In this document: piece after piece, positions 45,488 to 57,385 of the stretch
Position numbering within the stretch: position 1 is the first letter of the stretch
Layout: every line of letters begins with the position of its first letter
DNA from: Liriodendron chinense
Taxonomy: Eukaryota; Streptophyta; Magnoliopsida; Magnoliales; Magnoliaceae
Reading direction: 5' to 3'
Length of the DNA: 64,000 nt
Assembly: GCA_003013855.2 (NCBI GenBank)
Contig: PVNU02000924.1
Coordinates: 868,001-932,000 of the forward strand
Translations under genes and position numbers: made by a program
Notes under the pieces: generated by a model
Databases searched by the model: none
What the model saw: only the letters and a program-made list of their open reading frames with translations
Told to the model about the DNA's origin: nothing

Positions 45488-46463
45488 CATGTAATTATCC
45501 ATATTGGTAATTTAACCAATATTGGTTATTTAACCAATTAATCTAGAGAAGATCGCAGAACCCAAAATTTATAGAGTTTGATTTGAGCAAAAGAATAGAC
45601 AACCATTCCATAACCCTCTTGCTATGTAGCTCAATCAAGCAACAAATAATTGGTTGAATCACGACAGCCTTGCTTATGAACTGATTTCAAATAACGAACG
45701 TGTAGTTTTTCCCATGACTATCTAGCTACAAAGTGAGGTTCTGTGCAATGAACAAATTGTCACCCAATTGACCTTCTTGTCTACGACGTATGTGGCTGTG
45801 TTAAACAATTGATCATGTAACTATGATTGTCTCTTCATGCACCCAACCATGCATGGTAACGAATAGATTTCTGTTTTCCAACAACCATCTTACTACAAAG
45901 CCTAGCGTAGATTGTCGAAGATCCACCTACCATAGGTTGTCTTGCTACAGAACCTAATCCTGTGCAACGAATAGGCAATAGTCATCTTCCAACAATCGTC
46001 TCTCCAAAGCAATGAAGAGACAACATTCCTGTAAATCATGATTGTCCCGCATAACAAAGCTTAACCGCATGATGTAAAAATTGTCATTCTTGATGACCGT
46101 CTTACCACAAAGCCAATTGAGTGGGCAATTCAATCTTCATGCTTGGCGACTTTTTATTATAAACAGACAACTGTGTTCTCGACGATTGTCTCGTCATGAA
46201 TAGATCGACGTTAGTTATCCATTTTTTCCTTTATTTACTTTTTAAGCCAACTATAGTTAAATATATTAATTTAACTTATCACTACGAACTTATATTTTTT
46301 TATCTATATTGTCTTATCATTGAATGATACAAGTCATCATATGCTTAATTTAAAGTCTTTTCGTCTAAATGACAAAAAGAACTCATTAGTGAAATTACGC
46401 CTTTTGGATCAACACACTTGTAAAGGCGTATACATGCAGAAGCTAAATGAGCAGCTAGTATTA
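45488..46463. other. Unassigned sequence between LTR elements
   Basis: It contains repeated phrases about 'attgtc' and 'acaatc' in tRNA-like spacing, but no gene, terminal repeat or RNA gene that I can support. Confidence 0.45.
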
Positions 46464-47766
46464 TGGCTAAGTCTTAGAGGGGGGTGATTATGACCTTTTA
46501 AAATCTTTTCGCCTACTTATTCAATTTAACAATTTAAACTAAGTAAACAATTAACACTTCGGCTTTCAAGCCTAAGTGGGTACAATCACAAGACTAGCAT
46601 ATGGTTTAAGCAATAAGCAAGCATAGATTATCAAATTATTAAACTAATCAAGCTCCTAATCTATACAACCTAAGTAGACTTTATGAGTATGGATCATAAG
46701 GCTTAAGTCTAGTCTAATAAGTGAAAGTGCATCTTGTGTGTGGATGTGCCTATCTAGTGCCTAGCATACATTCCTATCAAGCATTCATAATTAAACAATT
46801 AAACATGCAATGCTAAAATAACAATGTGCTCAAAACAATCATAAACACAAGTATGTATAGTGGTTTGACTTTAGGTCTACTCCACTCCTGATTCAAGTAC
46901 TCAACCCCATTGAGCACACCGGCATTCACTACACGGATGTTTTAAATAAGGTTCACCTCTCAACTTTACACGAAAGTTTTACTGGTTCACCTCTCAACCA
47001 TAACGGACTTTTGAACAAGGGCTAACTCTCAACCCGACACACGTTTACTCCCGTGTCGGATGCTCCCCCTTAGAGACTTTATTTAGGCCCAACAAACAAG
47101 CCAATGAGCGCCAAATGCCCCTAGTCTTTAGACCCGACTAACGTGCCAAGGAACAACCAACATACCTAGAATTTTAGGCTCAACTAACAAGCCAAGAATC
47201 AGCAAATGACTCTAGATCGAATTTGACAAACAAACTCTACACTCAATTCTCACAGGGAAAAGAGTGGATGGACTCTCAACAATTTGACAACCTTACTTAT
47301 CGGATGAGCCCCTTGTTCAGCGCCGCTTCAGGTTGCTTGATCTCCGCTCTCTCGTGCTTCAATCAGCTCCCATTTGATCCACCGATCGTATTGTTATTGC
47401 GTCACCAATGCCTCAGCTACACTTGACTAATCACCTTATATATGATGCCTTTGAGATGCATAAGGTGATAGGAGGGTAGATTTAAGATCTCTACAACTAA
47501 TGAGAATGGGTTGCCTAGAGTATCCCACTCATAAGAATCTCATTATAGATCTTTGGATAGGAATATAACTATTAAGTTTGATCCAAACTCTAGAGATCAA
47601 AAGAGGGAGAAGGTTATCTTCTTCATAAGCTTGAAATGATGTATTCTTATATTAAATCATAAGGAAGATACTTTGTTAGAGTGAGGATATGAGCCTCAAA
47701 TGGTCTCCAACAATGATGGCTTTAATCTCCTCAAAATTCTTCTTTTTTCCCTCAAAATCGACCTAA

Positions 47767-47843
<77 letters not shown>

Positions 47844-48389
47844 AAACGGATAAAAAAGGGGCAAAAAACAACTAGTTCCCAACCAATCGAATTAGGGTCC
47901 TGGACCGGTTGGGCGACTGGTCGAATTTATGGCCTGGACGCGAAGATAGTTGCTGTCCCAATTTAGTCGATCGCCAACCAGTCAAATTACCAAGGGATCA
48001 TGTTTAGTCGCTATCCCTTTTTAGCCATCTGCCGACCGGTCGGACGACCAGTCTAAGGCATAAATTCTTGCTATTTTTCAATTGTATTTTACAACAGTTC
48101 ATGCAACCTCTTGGCCATCCTTTTGGTGATATTTGGGATACCTAAGGCCAATTTAAGACAACTAATGATATGCCTATTGGTCACGATCATCCAGAGGTTA
48201 TGGTTTTTGTTAGGTTCAAGGTTAAGGCTTCACCAAGGCATCTTTTTTACTTGTTTCTTTTTCCTTGATGCAGCAAATCCGCTTGAGTCTTCGATCTTCA
48301 TCTTCATTAAGTTTAACTAACACTAGACTCACCGACCTAAGTAATTGACAAATAAAGTGCACTAGTATGCCACAAAAAGTACACTAACA
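46464..48389 (-). repeat. Copia-type LTR (family D), copy 1
   Basis: It begins TGGCTAAGTCTTAGAGG and ends ACACTAACA. The bases after it, ATCTCCCCTTTAT, are the complement of the polypurine tract AAAGGGGAGAT used by SIRE-type copia elements. It is therefore a minus-strand 3' LTR of about 1.9 kb. It holds a (TA)n at 47768-47837 and a GACCGGTC cluster at 47890-48060. The body of the element to the right is not recognisable. Confidence 0.65.
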
Positions 48390-48781
48390 ATCTCCCCTTT
48401 ATCAATTACTAACAAAAACCTAATCTATTAAAACAAATTACATGAACAAGAGATTACAATGATATTGTCGATTCGAGGGTAGCTAACATTGTGATGTGAC
48501 TAATAGGGGTGGGTGGGTGTACTAACAATGGGGTGTGTGAACTAACCCATAAAAAAAAAAAAGAAAAAAAAAAAAGGAGATAAACGTCTCTCTTTAAGAG
48601 ATGCATTGCTCCAAAATAAAACCTAAAACGATCTTTATCGTTCAATCATTGGTCACTTCGCATTCCAACCTCCATTTGTAGCCACTTGTCAAATGGTCAA
48701 CACTGTCATTGTAAAATGGGCGGTTGTCATTACTAATAGAATATCTTCATTAAGTAATTTGTTGAATTAAAGTTTAACAAA
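48390..48781. other. Short remnant of the family-D element, then upstream region of the tRNA gene
   Basis: The polypurine-tract complement is followed by about 400 bp without coding features. 'AACAAA' directly before the tRNA gene resembles the CAA motif near plant tRNA start sites. Confidence 0.45.
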
Positions 48782-48853
48782 TCCGTTGTAGTCTAGTTGG
48801 TTAGGATACTCGGCTCTCACCCGAGAGACCCGGGTTCAAGTCCCGGCAACGGA
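48782..48853 (+). tRNA. tRNA-Glu (CTC)
   Basis: 72 nt fold into a complete cloverleaf. The acceptor stem TCCGTTG/CAACGGA is perfect. The anticodon stem CTCGG/CCGAG has loop CTCTCAC (anticodon CTC), and the T stem CCGGG/CCCGG has loop TTCAAGT. Box A (TAGTCTAGTTGG) and box B (GGTTCAAGTCC) are intact, there is no intron, and CCA is not encoded. The sequence is of nuclear plant type, unlike plastid tRNA-Glu (UUC). It decodes GAG. Confidence 0.97.
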
Positions 48854-48856
48854 ATG

Positions 48857-48863
48857 TTTTTTT
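48857..48863 (+). terminator. RNA polymerase III terminator of tRNA-Glu
   Basis: Seven T follow the gene by three bases, a strong Pol III stop. With the intact boxes it suggests a working gene. Confidence 0.9.
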
Positions 48864-49794
48864 CCATTTGAGCACATGGCCCAGTGTACTATAGATTTGG
48901 GGCCCACAATTTGAATTTTTTGGGCAATGACGTGGATGACTGATACCGAGTATTATTATTATGTAATACATCACCATTGGATTGAGGGAAGATACTAGAG
49001 CATCGCCCTCTAGATGGTGGGGTCCACCAGATTAATGGATGGGATTGCAAAAGGTGGGTTGCATGTTTACGATTGCCGAGTCGAACACACCATTTCTCAC
49101 TGTTCTTCAGATATTAGGATTAGAGTGGGAAATCCATCCAACATACATGTGGCATATGCATACAGAGGCAGTGTCCATATGCATCGGTTGGGGCCTAGAT
49201 TCAAATCAAATCGATCGGATGAATTTAATGGTCTGATTGGTAGCCTTCCCAATAATGGTACCGTATAATTAGATTGTTGAGATTGTTTGATTGTGTGATT
49301 TTCGAGCCATGCTCCACCCGAAACGGGATTACACTATTCAGATTGCCTGGATTGACGAACGTGTATGCCTCTTCATTATGGGTGTGTTGCCACTATTAAA
49401 TAAAAAGTGACAGATGCAATTGGGAGAGTTTTTTTTTTTTAGGGTGAAGAAATGCATGTTTGCCACATGATTTAGTACAGTGAGGCCCACATATCGGTGG
49501 CCCAGATTATTTATATTGTCGATTCATAGTGGGGAGGGTCCACAGATAGGTGGTCCATGTTGTTCCAAGTGTTTGACAAATTGCGAACAAAATAGTCCAA
49601 AAAGCATAACCTGAATAAGCTATTTTAAGATAGAATAATTCAAATAGTCTATCCCGAACACAACTTTGCTTGCATCCGAATGCCCCATTGAGGCCCAATG
49701 GTAATTTCCCCGTATTTTTTCACAACAATTCATTCGGCCTGTTTGGTGCAAGGGATTACCTATTGACTCTCGATTTCAAATTCGATGGTTTGAT
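48864..49794. other. Unassigned; weak MITE-family similarity
   Basis: 'gatggtggggtccaccag' and 'cagtgaggcccacatatcggtggccca' recall the MITE cores at 28-32 kb, but no ends are clear. No gene is seen. Confidence 0.4.
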
Positions 49795-50040
49795 GTGTGC
49801 TGGCATGCTAGAATTGGTTGTACGACTCGATTCAAACCGAACAACTACAACCCAAGTGTCAAGATAGGAAGATATGTTGAATCCAACTGTATATGACCAC
49901 GACTTGAAAATGTCGGTAGCCTATTCAGCAACTTGCACAACGTTATTTGAGATAATTAGGCAATTATCAGAGGGTGAGGTTCGTCCTCTGAAAATGGGTC
50001 ACGCCTTCACCTTCCACAAGAAAGGACTTTTCCAACAAAG
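49795..50040 (-). repeat. Partial third copy of the short-interior element LTR
   Basis: It matches 36190-36410 and 37320-37540 ('cgattcaaaccgaacaactac', 'cgtcctctgaaaatgggtcacgcc', 'agaaaggactttt') and then diverges. Confidence 0.65.
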
Positions 50041-50982
50041 ATAAACAAAAGGGAAAGCCGAAAATCCTTATAGATGAAAAACTTGCTTTATATTAAACTA
50101 AGTCTAGAGTATGAGCTTAGACTTGGAATACAATTAAAGTTTAATAGCTACTTCTAATTATAGGATTAAACTATTGGTTATACTAAGGAACGTAAAAGGA
50201 AGATTAAGCTAAGGAACATAAAAAGTAAATTGAAAGATAGATTTGGTTTGTTTTGGTTTGGTTTGTATGAGACCCTTTTACTCTATTGATTTCCCTTGTT
50301 ATTTATAGGCTTCATTCTTCCGGTGTCTTGACGGTTATGGTAACCGCTCTCAACATGATTTGGCCTTCCAAATCATTCATTCTCTACTTGTCAACTGTAC
50401 TATTAACCACTCTCAGGCCTTCCAAATCCTTCATTCTCTACTTACCCATTGTATTGGTAACCACTCTCAGGCCTTCTTTTGATTCGGCCATGTACTGCTC
50501 GATCACGCTTTTTCTCTGGATGAAGTGCACTATTCAACCATCGTTAGTTGTACTACCATAAAACTTGCTTCAAATATCCATATAGATCTTATATGCACTG
50601 CATAATTCTTATATAGCCACACGTATCCTTTCTTGATGGCTTGCCTAGGAATGGTCAGAAATAGGGTATAACATTCCCCCCTTGGGTAAAAGGTGAAAAT
50701 GACGTGTGACCTCTCATAAATGTGACTGTCATTTCAGCCATGTATCAGCACAACATTCAGACTGCCTGATCGAGACGATATAGAATGGTGTTTTGTTTTT
50801 TATGCACAGCCCCCGTTGCGACGCATGTATAAGAGTCAAATCATATGAGGAGTCGTGATTACTCCCTAATTAATATCCATGGTTCCAGCCGATGTAAGCA
50901 TTATTTTGAAATATTTTTGATTTTTACGCCCCTTCTTCTCTTTCCTTCTTCCCTTCAAAACCTTTTTTCGCTTGAATCTACA
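50041..50982. other. Upstream region of the PMD-like ORF; contains a short tandem repeat
   Basis: 'cattctctactt..c..ttgta.t..taaccactctcaggccttccaaatc' occurs two to three times at 50370-50475. The rest may be the LTR or leader of the element carrying the next ORF. 'acattccccccttgggtaaaagg' (50672) resembles element junction text. Confidence 0.4.
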
Positions 50983-53900
50983 ATGGCCACTTCATCGTCT
51001 ACTGCTACTTGAATCTTTCATTAAGAAGACCTTATGAAAGAGTTGGATCTACTCTTTGAGAGAATCGCCAATGATATTGTCTATAGTAAACTCATTCCAC
51101 CAGACAAGACATATTACACACTAGGGCCAAGTTTCCACCCAGATCTGTCCCCCACACAAACATCCCAGTGTTAAGCCAATTCTTCCCAAGTTGCTCTGGC
51201 AAACTACTGTTGCTTCAATCCGAGCTACCAGATCATCCAAATGTCCTCAAGAACCCCAAATCCTGGCCGAGACAAATGGATGGCTGGAAGGAATGGTATG
51301 AAAGGATGGAGCGTCATCATGGAAAGACACAAAAACGGATTGGTATTCGTGAATGTATCAGCCTTTCTATCCATGAATATTTACCATGTGCTTCTCTTCT
51401 AACCGCAACATCTGCCTTTTAGAGTCAGTTGACCAACTCGTTCTACTTTGGTTATGGCCCCATGAGTCCCACCATCATGGATATGTACGTGTTCACCCAT
51501 ATGCTTCCTTTCGACGAGGCAGTTTATCCAAGCTTTACCCACGACGAGAACCACTAATTTTTTTTTATCCAGACGAGCATGGAAAAGCTTGTTCCAACTT
51601 CATGTCTTTGTATTTTAAATCAAATACGAAAGTTGTTGATGATCATGAGCATATGATATTCCTTCTAATGTGGATCTATCGATATTTGCTTTGCATGGGT
51701 GCCCTTCAGATCACAAAGGACTACGCCCACCTTGACGAGGCGCTTGCTTAGGGACGAGAACTTGCTCTCGCTTCCTTTGTACTCGGTCACTTGTATCGCG
51801 GTATGTATGATGCAACTACCAAAGGCTTGTACAACAACGGAGAAACTGTCTGGATTATGTAACTGTGGTGGTGCGACTATTTCAATTGTTTCATCTATCG
51901 GCCCTTCTCTCCTTCAGGCGGTGTAATTCTTACGGCCGACATGGTATCATGTACTCCCTACTCCCCCATTCTTTTGCTAAATATATGGATTTCTTTTTCT
52001 CCATTGACAATGAGAAATTCAATCTCTCCTTCATTCTTTTCGATAAGGAGTATGACCCATCTTAGTTCACTGAACGCAATATCGACCTGTTCAACAAAGT
52101 AACCCTTAAGTGTCGCAATTAGGGCTATGAAAGTTATCTGATTTATAGAGACTTTCCCTATGGTGGCACAATCGAGTCTGGTGCTAACACCAAGGCAGAG
52201 GTTGAGCAATACTACCTGAATTTACTTGCTCGCCAATCTTAGTTCCCTTCTCTCACAGGACTTCCAACCAACCCCTTATAAATGATCGATTGTGGAGTCG
52301 ATCAACATCTATCAAATCGCCCACCATGATTTCGAAGAGTTTGACTCCACTCTTAAACTTGCCTTCTTTCGCATCTGTCCAAAGGAGATGCTTACCTTCT
52401 GCGAATGGTGGGAGAATTTTTATAAGAAGCTGCTTTCTGAGAACACCACCACCATTATTGCACGTATGTTTTTTGCAATCGATGGAAAGAGGAAGAAGAA
52501 AGCTGTGTCGAAGCCAACTACACCATCAGGCTAGAGAACTACCCGTTCATGGACGATGTTGACCACCTCAACCACTTCACTTGAGGCTACGACGAAAGTG
52601 ACCTGGTCAGCTATTCTTAAATAAAGGTAGTCAATCTATCACCTCCAAAACTCAAGCGTCTAAACCTTACATAAGCCAATCCTAAGCGACCGACTCAATC
52701 TACTCCAGCTCCTGCACTCGGACCTCCCTTGGATTTCAAACATCGGACCTCTTCTAAGTCCTCCTCCTAAACCTCTTACCATCACAATAGTATCATCGAG
52801 CACATCCACAAAAGTATAGGGCAACTAAGCTATTAGGAAAGCTCCAGGTATTTCCTCTGAAACTAATGTTGTCTTTACTTTTACAAAATATTTAAAAGTT
52901 AAGTTATAACCAGAACTTACACCTGTGGATTATGCCGAGGAGATAAAACAAGGCCTTGAGAGGTATGAGGATGTTCATTTTCATTAGTGCCAGAATAAAT
53001 GGTGGAAAGATAAAGAAAGATTGAACAACCCCAATCTTCCTTTTGACGACAAATATCTCACGCCATACAAACCTAATCCATCACCATTTCCTACTTCTGC
53101 TCGCTCTTTCGCAACAATTATTAAAAATCCTTAGTTAGTGAGCAATTGATTCGCCACCATCACTATTCATTTTGACTTAGTTGATTTTTTCTCCTTTATT
53201 TTTATTTATATGATAACTTTCACTTTTTCCCTCCCTAATATCTTTTTGTTCATACACTGGTCAAAAAACTCAAGGGCACAGAAAAACAAACCATTCCTAC
53301 TTTGGCCTCATCTTCTCAGTAATCTACCATGGTGGTCAAGATTGAGGCTTAACTATAAGAACTCGGCTTTGATTATGAGGCAATTGAAAGTAATGTGGCT
53401 CGATTAGCAAGATGCGGGTACCTTGAAGGATGTGGATACCACTTAGTCAATAGAAACCTTCCATATCTCTCCTCATTCTCAGGCTCCAATGATCGCCAAC
53501 GAATTGAAAAATGATGAGTCGCTTGTCTTAACTATGCAGAAGTCTCGACGGGCCGCTTTTCTCTCTACTGTCCCTACATCGGTTGGCCATTCAGCTCCTT
53601 CACCTCCTTCTTCTTTAAGAGTTAATAAGTGCATAATGATTATGGTTAGAGAAGAAGATGATGAATTGGCTCAGCAATCCGCTCTACCAGAGCCAGCAAC
53701 AACTACTAGCTAAGAAATGGCTAGTGAAGCTCCAAAAGGACCTAGTTACCTCGACCACGACTGCGACTAACATCACCACGCCTTCCGAGCCTGCATCCTC
53801 ATCTTCACCAATGGAAATTGAGGCTAACAATATAACTCCCAAGGAATTGAAAGGTATTCTTCATATTGAAGAGAAAAAAAAAATTTCTCTCGGCCAAGTG

Positions 53901-54010
53901 CTTCATAACGACATTATAATGGTCGAACCTCCTTTGCCCTCTCAAGAACTTCAGCAGATTAAGGACAAACTTCAAGTACTCATCTATTTCGGGGTCGTAG
54001 AAGTCATTTA
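50983..54010 (+). pseudogene. Degenerate plant mobile domain (PMD)-like ORF
   Basis: From the ATG at 50983 (MATSSSTAT, then a stop), pieces in changing frames resemble the aminotransferase-like plant mobile domain proteins carried by retrotransposons and MULEs. Examples are FVLGHLYRGMYDATTKGLYNN at about 51776-51838, a Trp-rich stretch after it, and HDFEEFDSTLKLAFFRICP, then FCEWWENFYKKLL at 52326-52430. The C-terminal third is Ser/Thr/Pro- and Glu-rich. Stops occur throughout, so it is not translated as one protein. I could not tie it to LTRs with confidence; MULE or gypsy origin are both possible. Confidence 0.5.
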
Positions 54011-54164
54011 AATTTCATGAGAGACTGATGTTTCTCATTCAGCAGTACCACAGATTGTCTCGGTCGTACGAAGTCATAGTTGAATAATTTTTACATGCAA
54101 TTTAATATAATAATGAGTAGAGTTGACTAAGTGTGAGCTTTGGGCCCAAGGCTCAATACACACT

Positions 54165-54300
54165 GTGTCTCGCTTGCTAGCCCAGTTGGAAGATACCAAG
54201 GCGTTTCAACAGCAGGTCTCAGGTTCGAGTGGTAAGGAGGCACACTAACCCTACCTGTGGGTGGGTGCATCTGAAATTGCATCTATCGCTCACACTCATA
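54165..54300 (+). mobile_element. tRNA-derived SINE
   Basis: It carries Pol III promoter boxes A (TAGCCCAGTTGG, 54178-54189) and B (GGTTCGAGTGG, 54222-54232) at tRNA-like spacing. They are followed by a tRNA-unrelated body ending near 'cgctcacactcataa'. It does not fold as a true tRNA. The tail and target duplication are not clear. Confidence 0.6.
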
Positions 54301-54341
54301 AACGCTAAGCGTGTGGAAGCTTAAAGCGGAGCTTAGAACTA

Positions 54342-55937
54342 TGGCTAAGTCATTTGGGGGGTGATTAAGACCGTTTAAAATTCCTTTTAAAAATTCTTGT
54401 TTAATTAAACTAAATTAGTAATTATAAACTAATTAAACAAGAACACTTAACTTCCAAGCTTAAGTAGGTCAAATCACAATGACTAGTAAAGATAAGCAAT
54501 TAAACTAACTAGCCTAAGCACATATATTATAATGATGCACTATGTCGAGCTTTTAATCAATGTGAAATTATCTAGACTACAAAAGATATAACTACCAAAG
54601 CAACTAGTTTAGAGGGCTATGTAAAGAATATGAGATTCATCATGCTAAGTATATGTCTACAAGGCTAGTGAACATACATCTTGTGTGTGATTGTGCCTAT
54701 CTAGTATATAACATACATCCAATTAAGCATTCATAATCAAGCAATTAAACATGCAATGCATAAGTAGAAATGTGCTCAAATCAATTTCAAACACAAGCAT
54801 GTATAGTGGTTTGACTACTTGTCTACTCCACTTTCGGTTCCCGTATTCATCCCTTAAGCACATCAGAATTCACTAAGGGAGTTTAAATCAGGTTCCTCTT
54901 AACCTAGTTGTTTTAAATTAGTTCTACCATACTGGGAGTTTGACAAGGTTCCTCCCAACCTATAATATAGATTTTACTGGTTTATCCCTCAACCAAGATG
55001 TTTATAGATTTCATTCAACCTAGGAATTTGACAAGGTTCCTCCCAACCCTTCGGTTCCAATCCAAGAACCTAGCGTATACTCCCGCTGAAGGCTCCCTTT
55101 GGAGACTTGGTCGAGTTCGATTCCAAACTCTCATACTCAATCCTCCACAAGGAAAGAGTGCAACTGTATTCTTACAATTTAACACTTACTTATCTAATTG
55201 AGCCTCTTTCGTCGTGTTGCTTGGGTTGTTTGATCTCCGCTCTCCCATGCCTCAATCAGCTCCCCGTTGCTTCCCCCGATCATATTGTCGATGCTTTGCC
55301 AATGCCTCAACTCCAACAATCAACTACCTATAATGTGATGCTCCAAAGAGATGCCCAAGATGCTAGGAGGTGGTGGGAATTCTCTACAGCTAGTAGGATT
55401 TGGTTGCCTAAAGAAATTTCACATAAATAAATCTCTAGAGAGGTTTAGACTAAGGATATACTTATGATGTGGGTGTCTAAAAGATCTAGAGATCAAGAGA
55501 GAGCAAGTTCATCTACAATTGAGCTTTTGAATGCTCCAACTTGTGATCAAACACAAGGAAGATTACTTGGAATGGTTATGATTATAGCCTAATGATGTGG
55601 ACAATGATGGCGACTTTTAATACACCAAATTCTCTATTTGAACACCAAAAAACCGAACTGCCAATATATAGAGAAAAACTTCAACGGATAGAAGATTGTA
55701 GCAAACTGCTAACTGGCGATCGATCGCACGGGGTCGTCGACCGATCACTCGTGGAGCGTCGATCAATCGAAATAGGCCGGTGACTAGTGTTTTGCTGCTA
55801 TCCCAAGTATGGCCAACTGTGACCGGTCGACTGGTCTGCGACCGATCAAATTTGGTTACGGTTCCAGCTTTAACTTCCTGACCCTTTTTAAGCATCTGGC
55901 GATCGGTCGCCCAGTACCTGTGACCTGTTGACATACC
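54342..55937 (-). repeat. Copia-type LTR (family D), copy 2, truncated by a Tat insertion
   Basis: It starts TGGCTAAGTCATTTGGGGGG like copy 1 and follows it through 'acacaagcatgtatagtggtttgact', the short cloze-like 'ggttcctcccaacc' repeats and the GACCGGTC cluster (55730-55930). It stops where the Tat LTR begins at 55938. The missing right part should lie beyond that element. Confidence 0.7.
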
Positions 55938-56532
55938 TGTTATGGGTAGAGAGCCGAGCGGATGGAAAGCGCTTTCTGCCAACCCGATAAGGACGAGCCG
56001 ACCCATCTCAGGCCCCGGGTACGAATCGGGTCATGTTTACCCTGACGGAAACTGGTCGGCTCGGTCCGATGTAATGAAGGTTATCTTAAGCGAGCTGAGC
56101 TGTAAAACTGCAGTCTTGGGCTCACACCAAGATATAAGGAGGAAAGATCGACATCCCCAGCTTTTAGGGATAAGGATCTTCGATTGTTATACGCAGATCC
56201 TAAGATCCCGGGAACCCAACTGGCAGTCTGCTAGAATCACGACTCTCCAAAGGGCAAGCAATCTCGCAACCTAAGTCTATAAATAATGGTACTCTCACCA
56301 TTATCAAGGTACGCAAGCTAATATCGATCTACACTAAAAATATCCGATTACTCAAGATCACTGACTTAGGCATCGGAGGGTCTTTGGCTGGACCCCAGCC
56401 ACCCCCCTTATCCTCTGTGCTCTTTTGCAGGATCAAAGGATTCCATCATCTTATATTGAGGGATCAATTTCGTTCAACCGTCCAGATCGTAGATTTACAT
56501 CTTTGTCTGTTAACCATTTTTTGGTAACAACA
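55938..56532 (+). repeat. 5' LTR of Tat element C (about 595 bp)
   Basis: It begins TGTTATGGGTAG after ATACC and ends GGTAACAACA. It has TATAAATA at 56278 and the family phrase 'ttaggcatcggagggtctttggctgga' at 56366. The start is chosen by likeness to element A (TGTTATAG) and by the break in the family-D LTR. Confidence 0.7.
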
Positions 56533-56535
56533 GAT

Positions 56536-56551
56536 TGGCGCCGTCTGTGGG
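56536..56551 (+). promoter_or_regulatory. Primer-binding site of Tat element C
   Basis: TGGCGCCGTCTGTGGG lies three bases after the LTR, a primer site form common in Tat elements. The cognate tRNA is not assigned here. Confidence 0.75.
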
Positions 56552-56630
56552 AAACGCCTTCTTCCTTTAGGAAGCCCGTGTTCTCACCCAATCGTCTAAG
56601 AAGATCTTAACATCTTCCTTCTCTTTCGCA

Positions 56631-57385
56631 ATGGCTGGAAATAGAAAATACAAAGGGAAAGCTCCTGCGATCACTGGACCTTCAGATAATCAAATCTCCG
56701 AGAATGAGGATTCATTCTCTGACAACCCCGCCATCCAGTTCGACAGGAATCCTCCTATTTTTGCTCAGCAGGGGGGACAAGAGAGATCTCGCAACCAAGG
56801 AGTCAGGTTGTCCCTTCTCGAAGAGCAGGTAGGAGGTGTCAACCACAAACTGGGGGGAGTCGACGAACGATTGGGCTACGTGGACCAGAGGTTAGACGAA
56901 ATCAAAGCTCTGCTAACCGGTCTGGTCCATCCAACCATGGTGAATGGCAGAGACCGTGAGGAGCCGCGGCATACTCACTCTCAGCCTCAACAATCCCAAC
57001 ACTCTCACCAGACTCGGCCGTCACAACGCTCCCGGCAGCCCATTCCGGTCGAAGAAAGCGAGACCGCCAGCAAAACTACCGAGGCAAGGTCTCAGCCAGC
57101 AACGGATTTGCCTGCCAGCGACCTGCGGCACCGACTCGAAAGATGAAGAACAGCTCGTCTCGCGCATGAGCGAGCTGATCAAGAAGCCAGCGATCGGGTC
57201 GATAACAACTTGGGCCCACTGGAGGCCGAGCTGAGGGAATTGCGGGAACAAATGGGCGACATTCAGAGAGCACAGCGAGGTCGAGCTGCAATCGCAAGTG
57301 GACTGCGCTAGTCAACTCATCTGAGTCACCTTTCACCGACGAGATTCGTGAAGAACCCCTTCCCAAAGGGTTCAAGGTCCCCTAG
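56631..57385 (+). pseudogene. Tat element C gag, N-terminal part
   Basis: The ATG at 56631 begins MAGNRKYKGKAPA. A predicted coiled coil with heptad pattern follows (LGGVDERLGYVDQRLDEIK) and then a Gln/His/Arg-rich linker. The first frame closes at 57146. Gag-like text then goes on in another frame (a Glu/Arg coiled coil, 'LRELREQMGDIQRAQRG') to a stop near 57310. One frameshift and one or two stops thus separate it from the main gag-pol frame at 57386. Upstream is the PBS and a 90-bp leader. Confidence 0.75.

Noticed and set aside
48782..48853. Plastid DNA insertion carrying trnE
   Set aside because: The anticodon is CTC and the sequence is of nuclear type; the flanks show no plastid genes.
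54165..54300. A second tRNA gene
   Set aside because: The A and B boxes are present but the acceptor and anticodon stems do not pair; it is better explained as a SINE.
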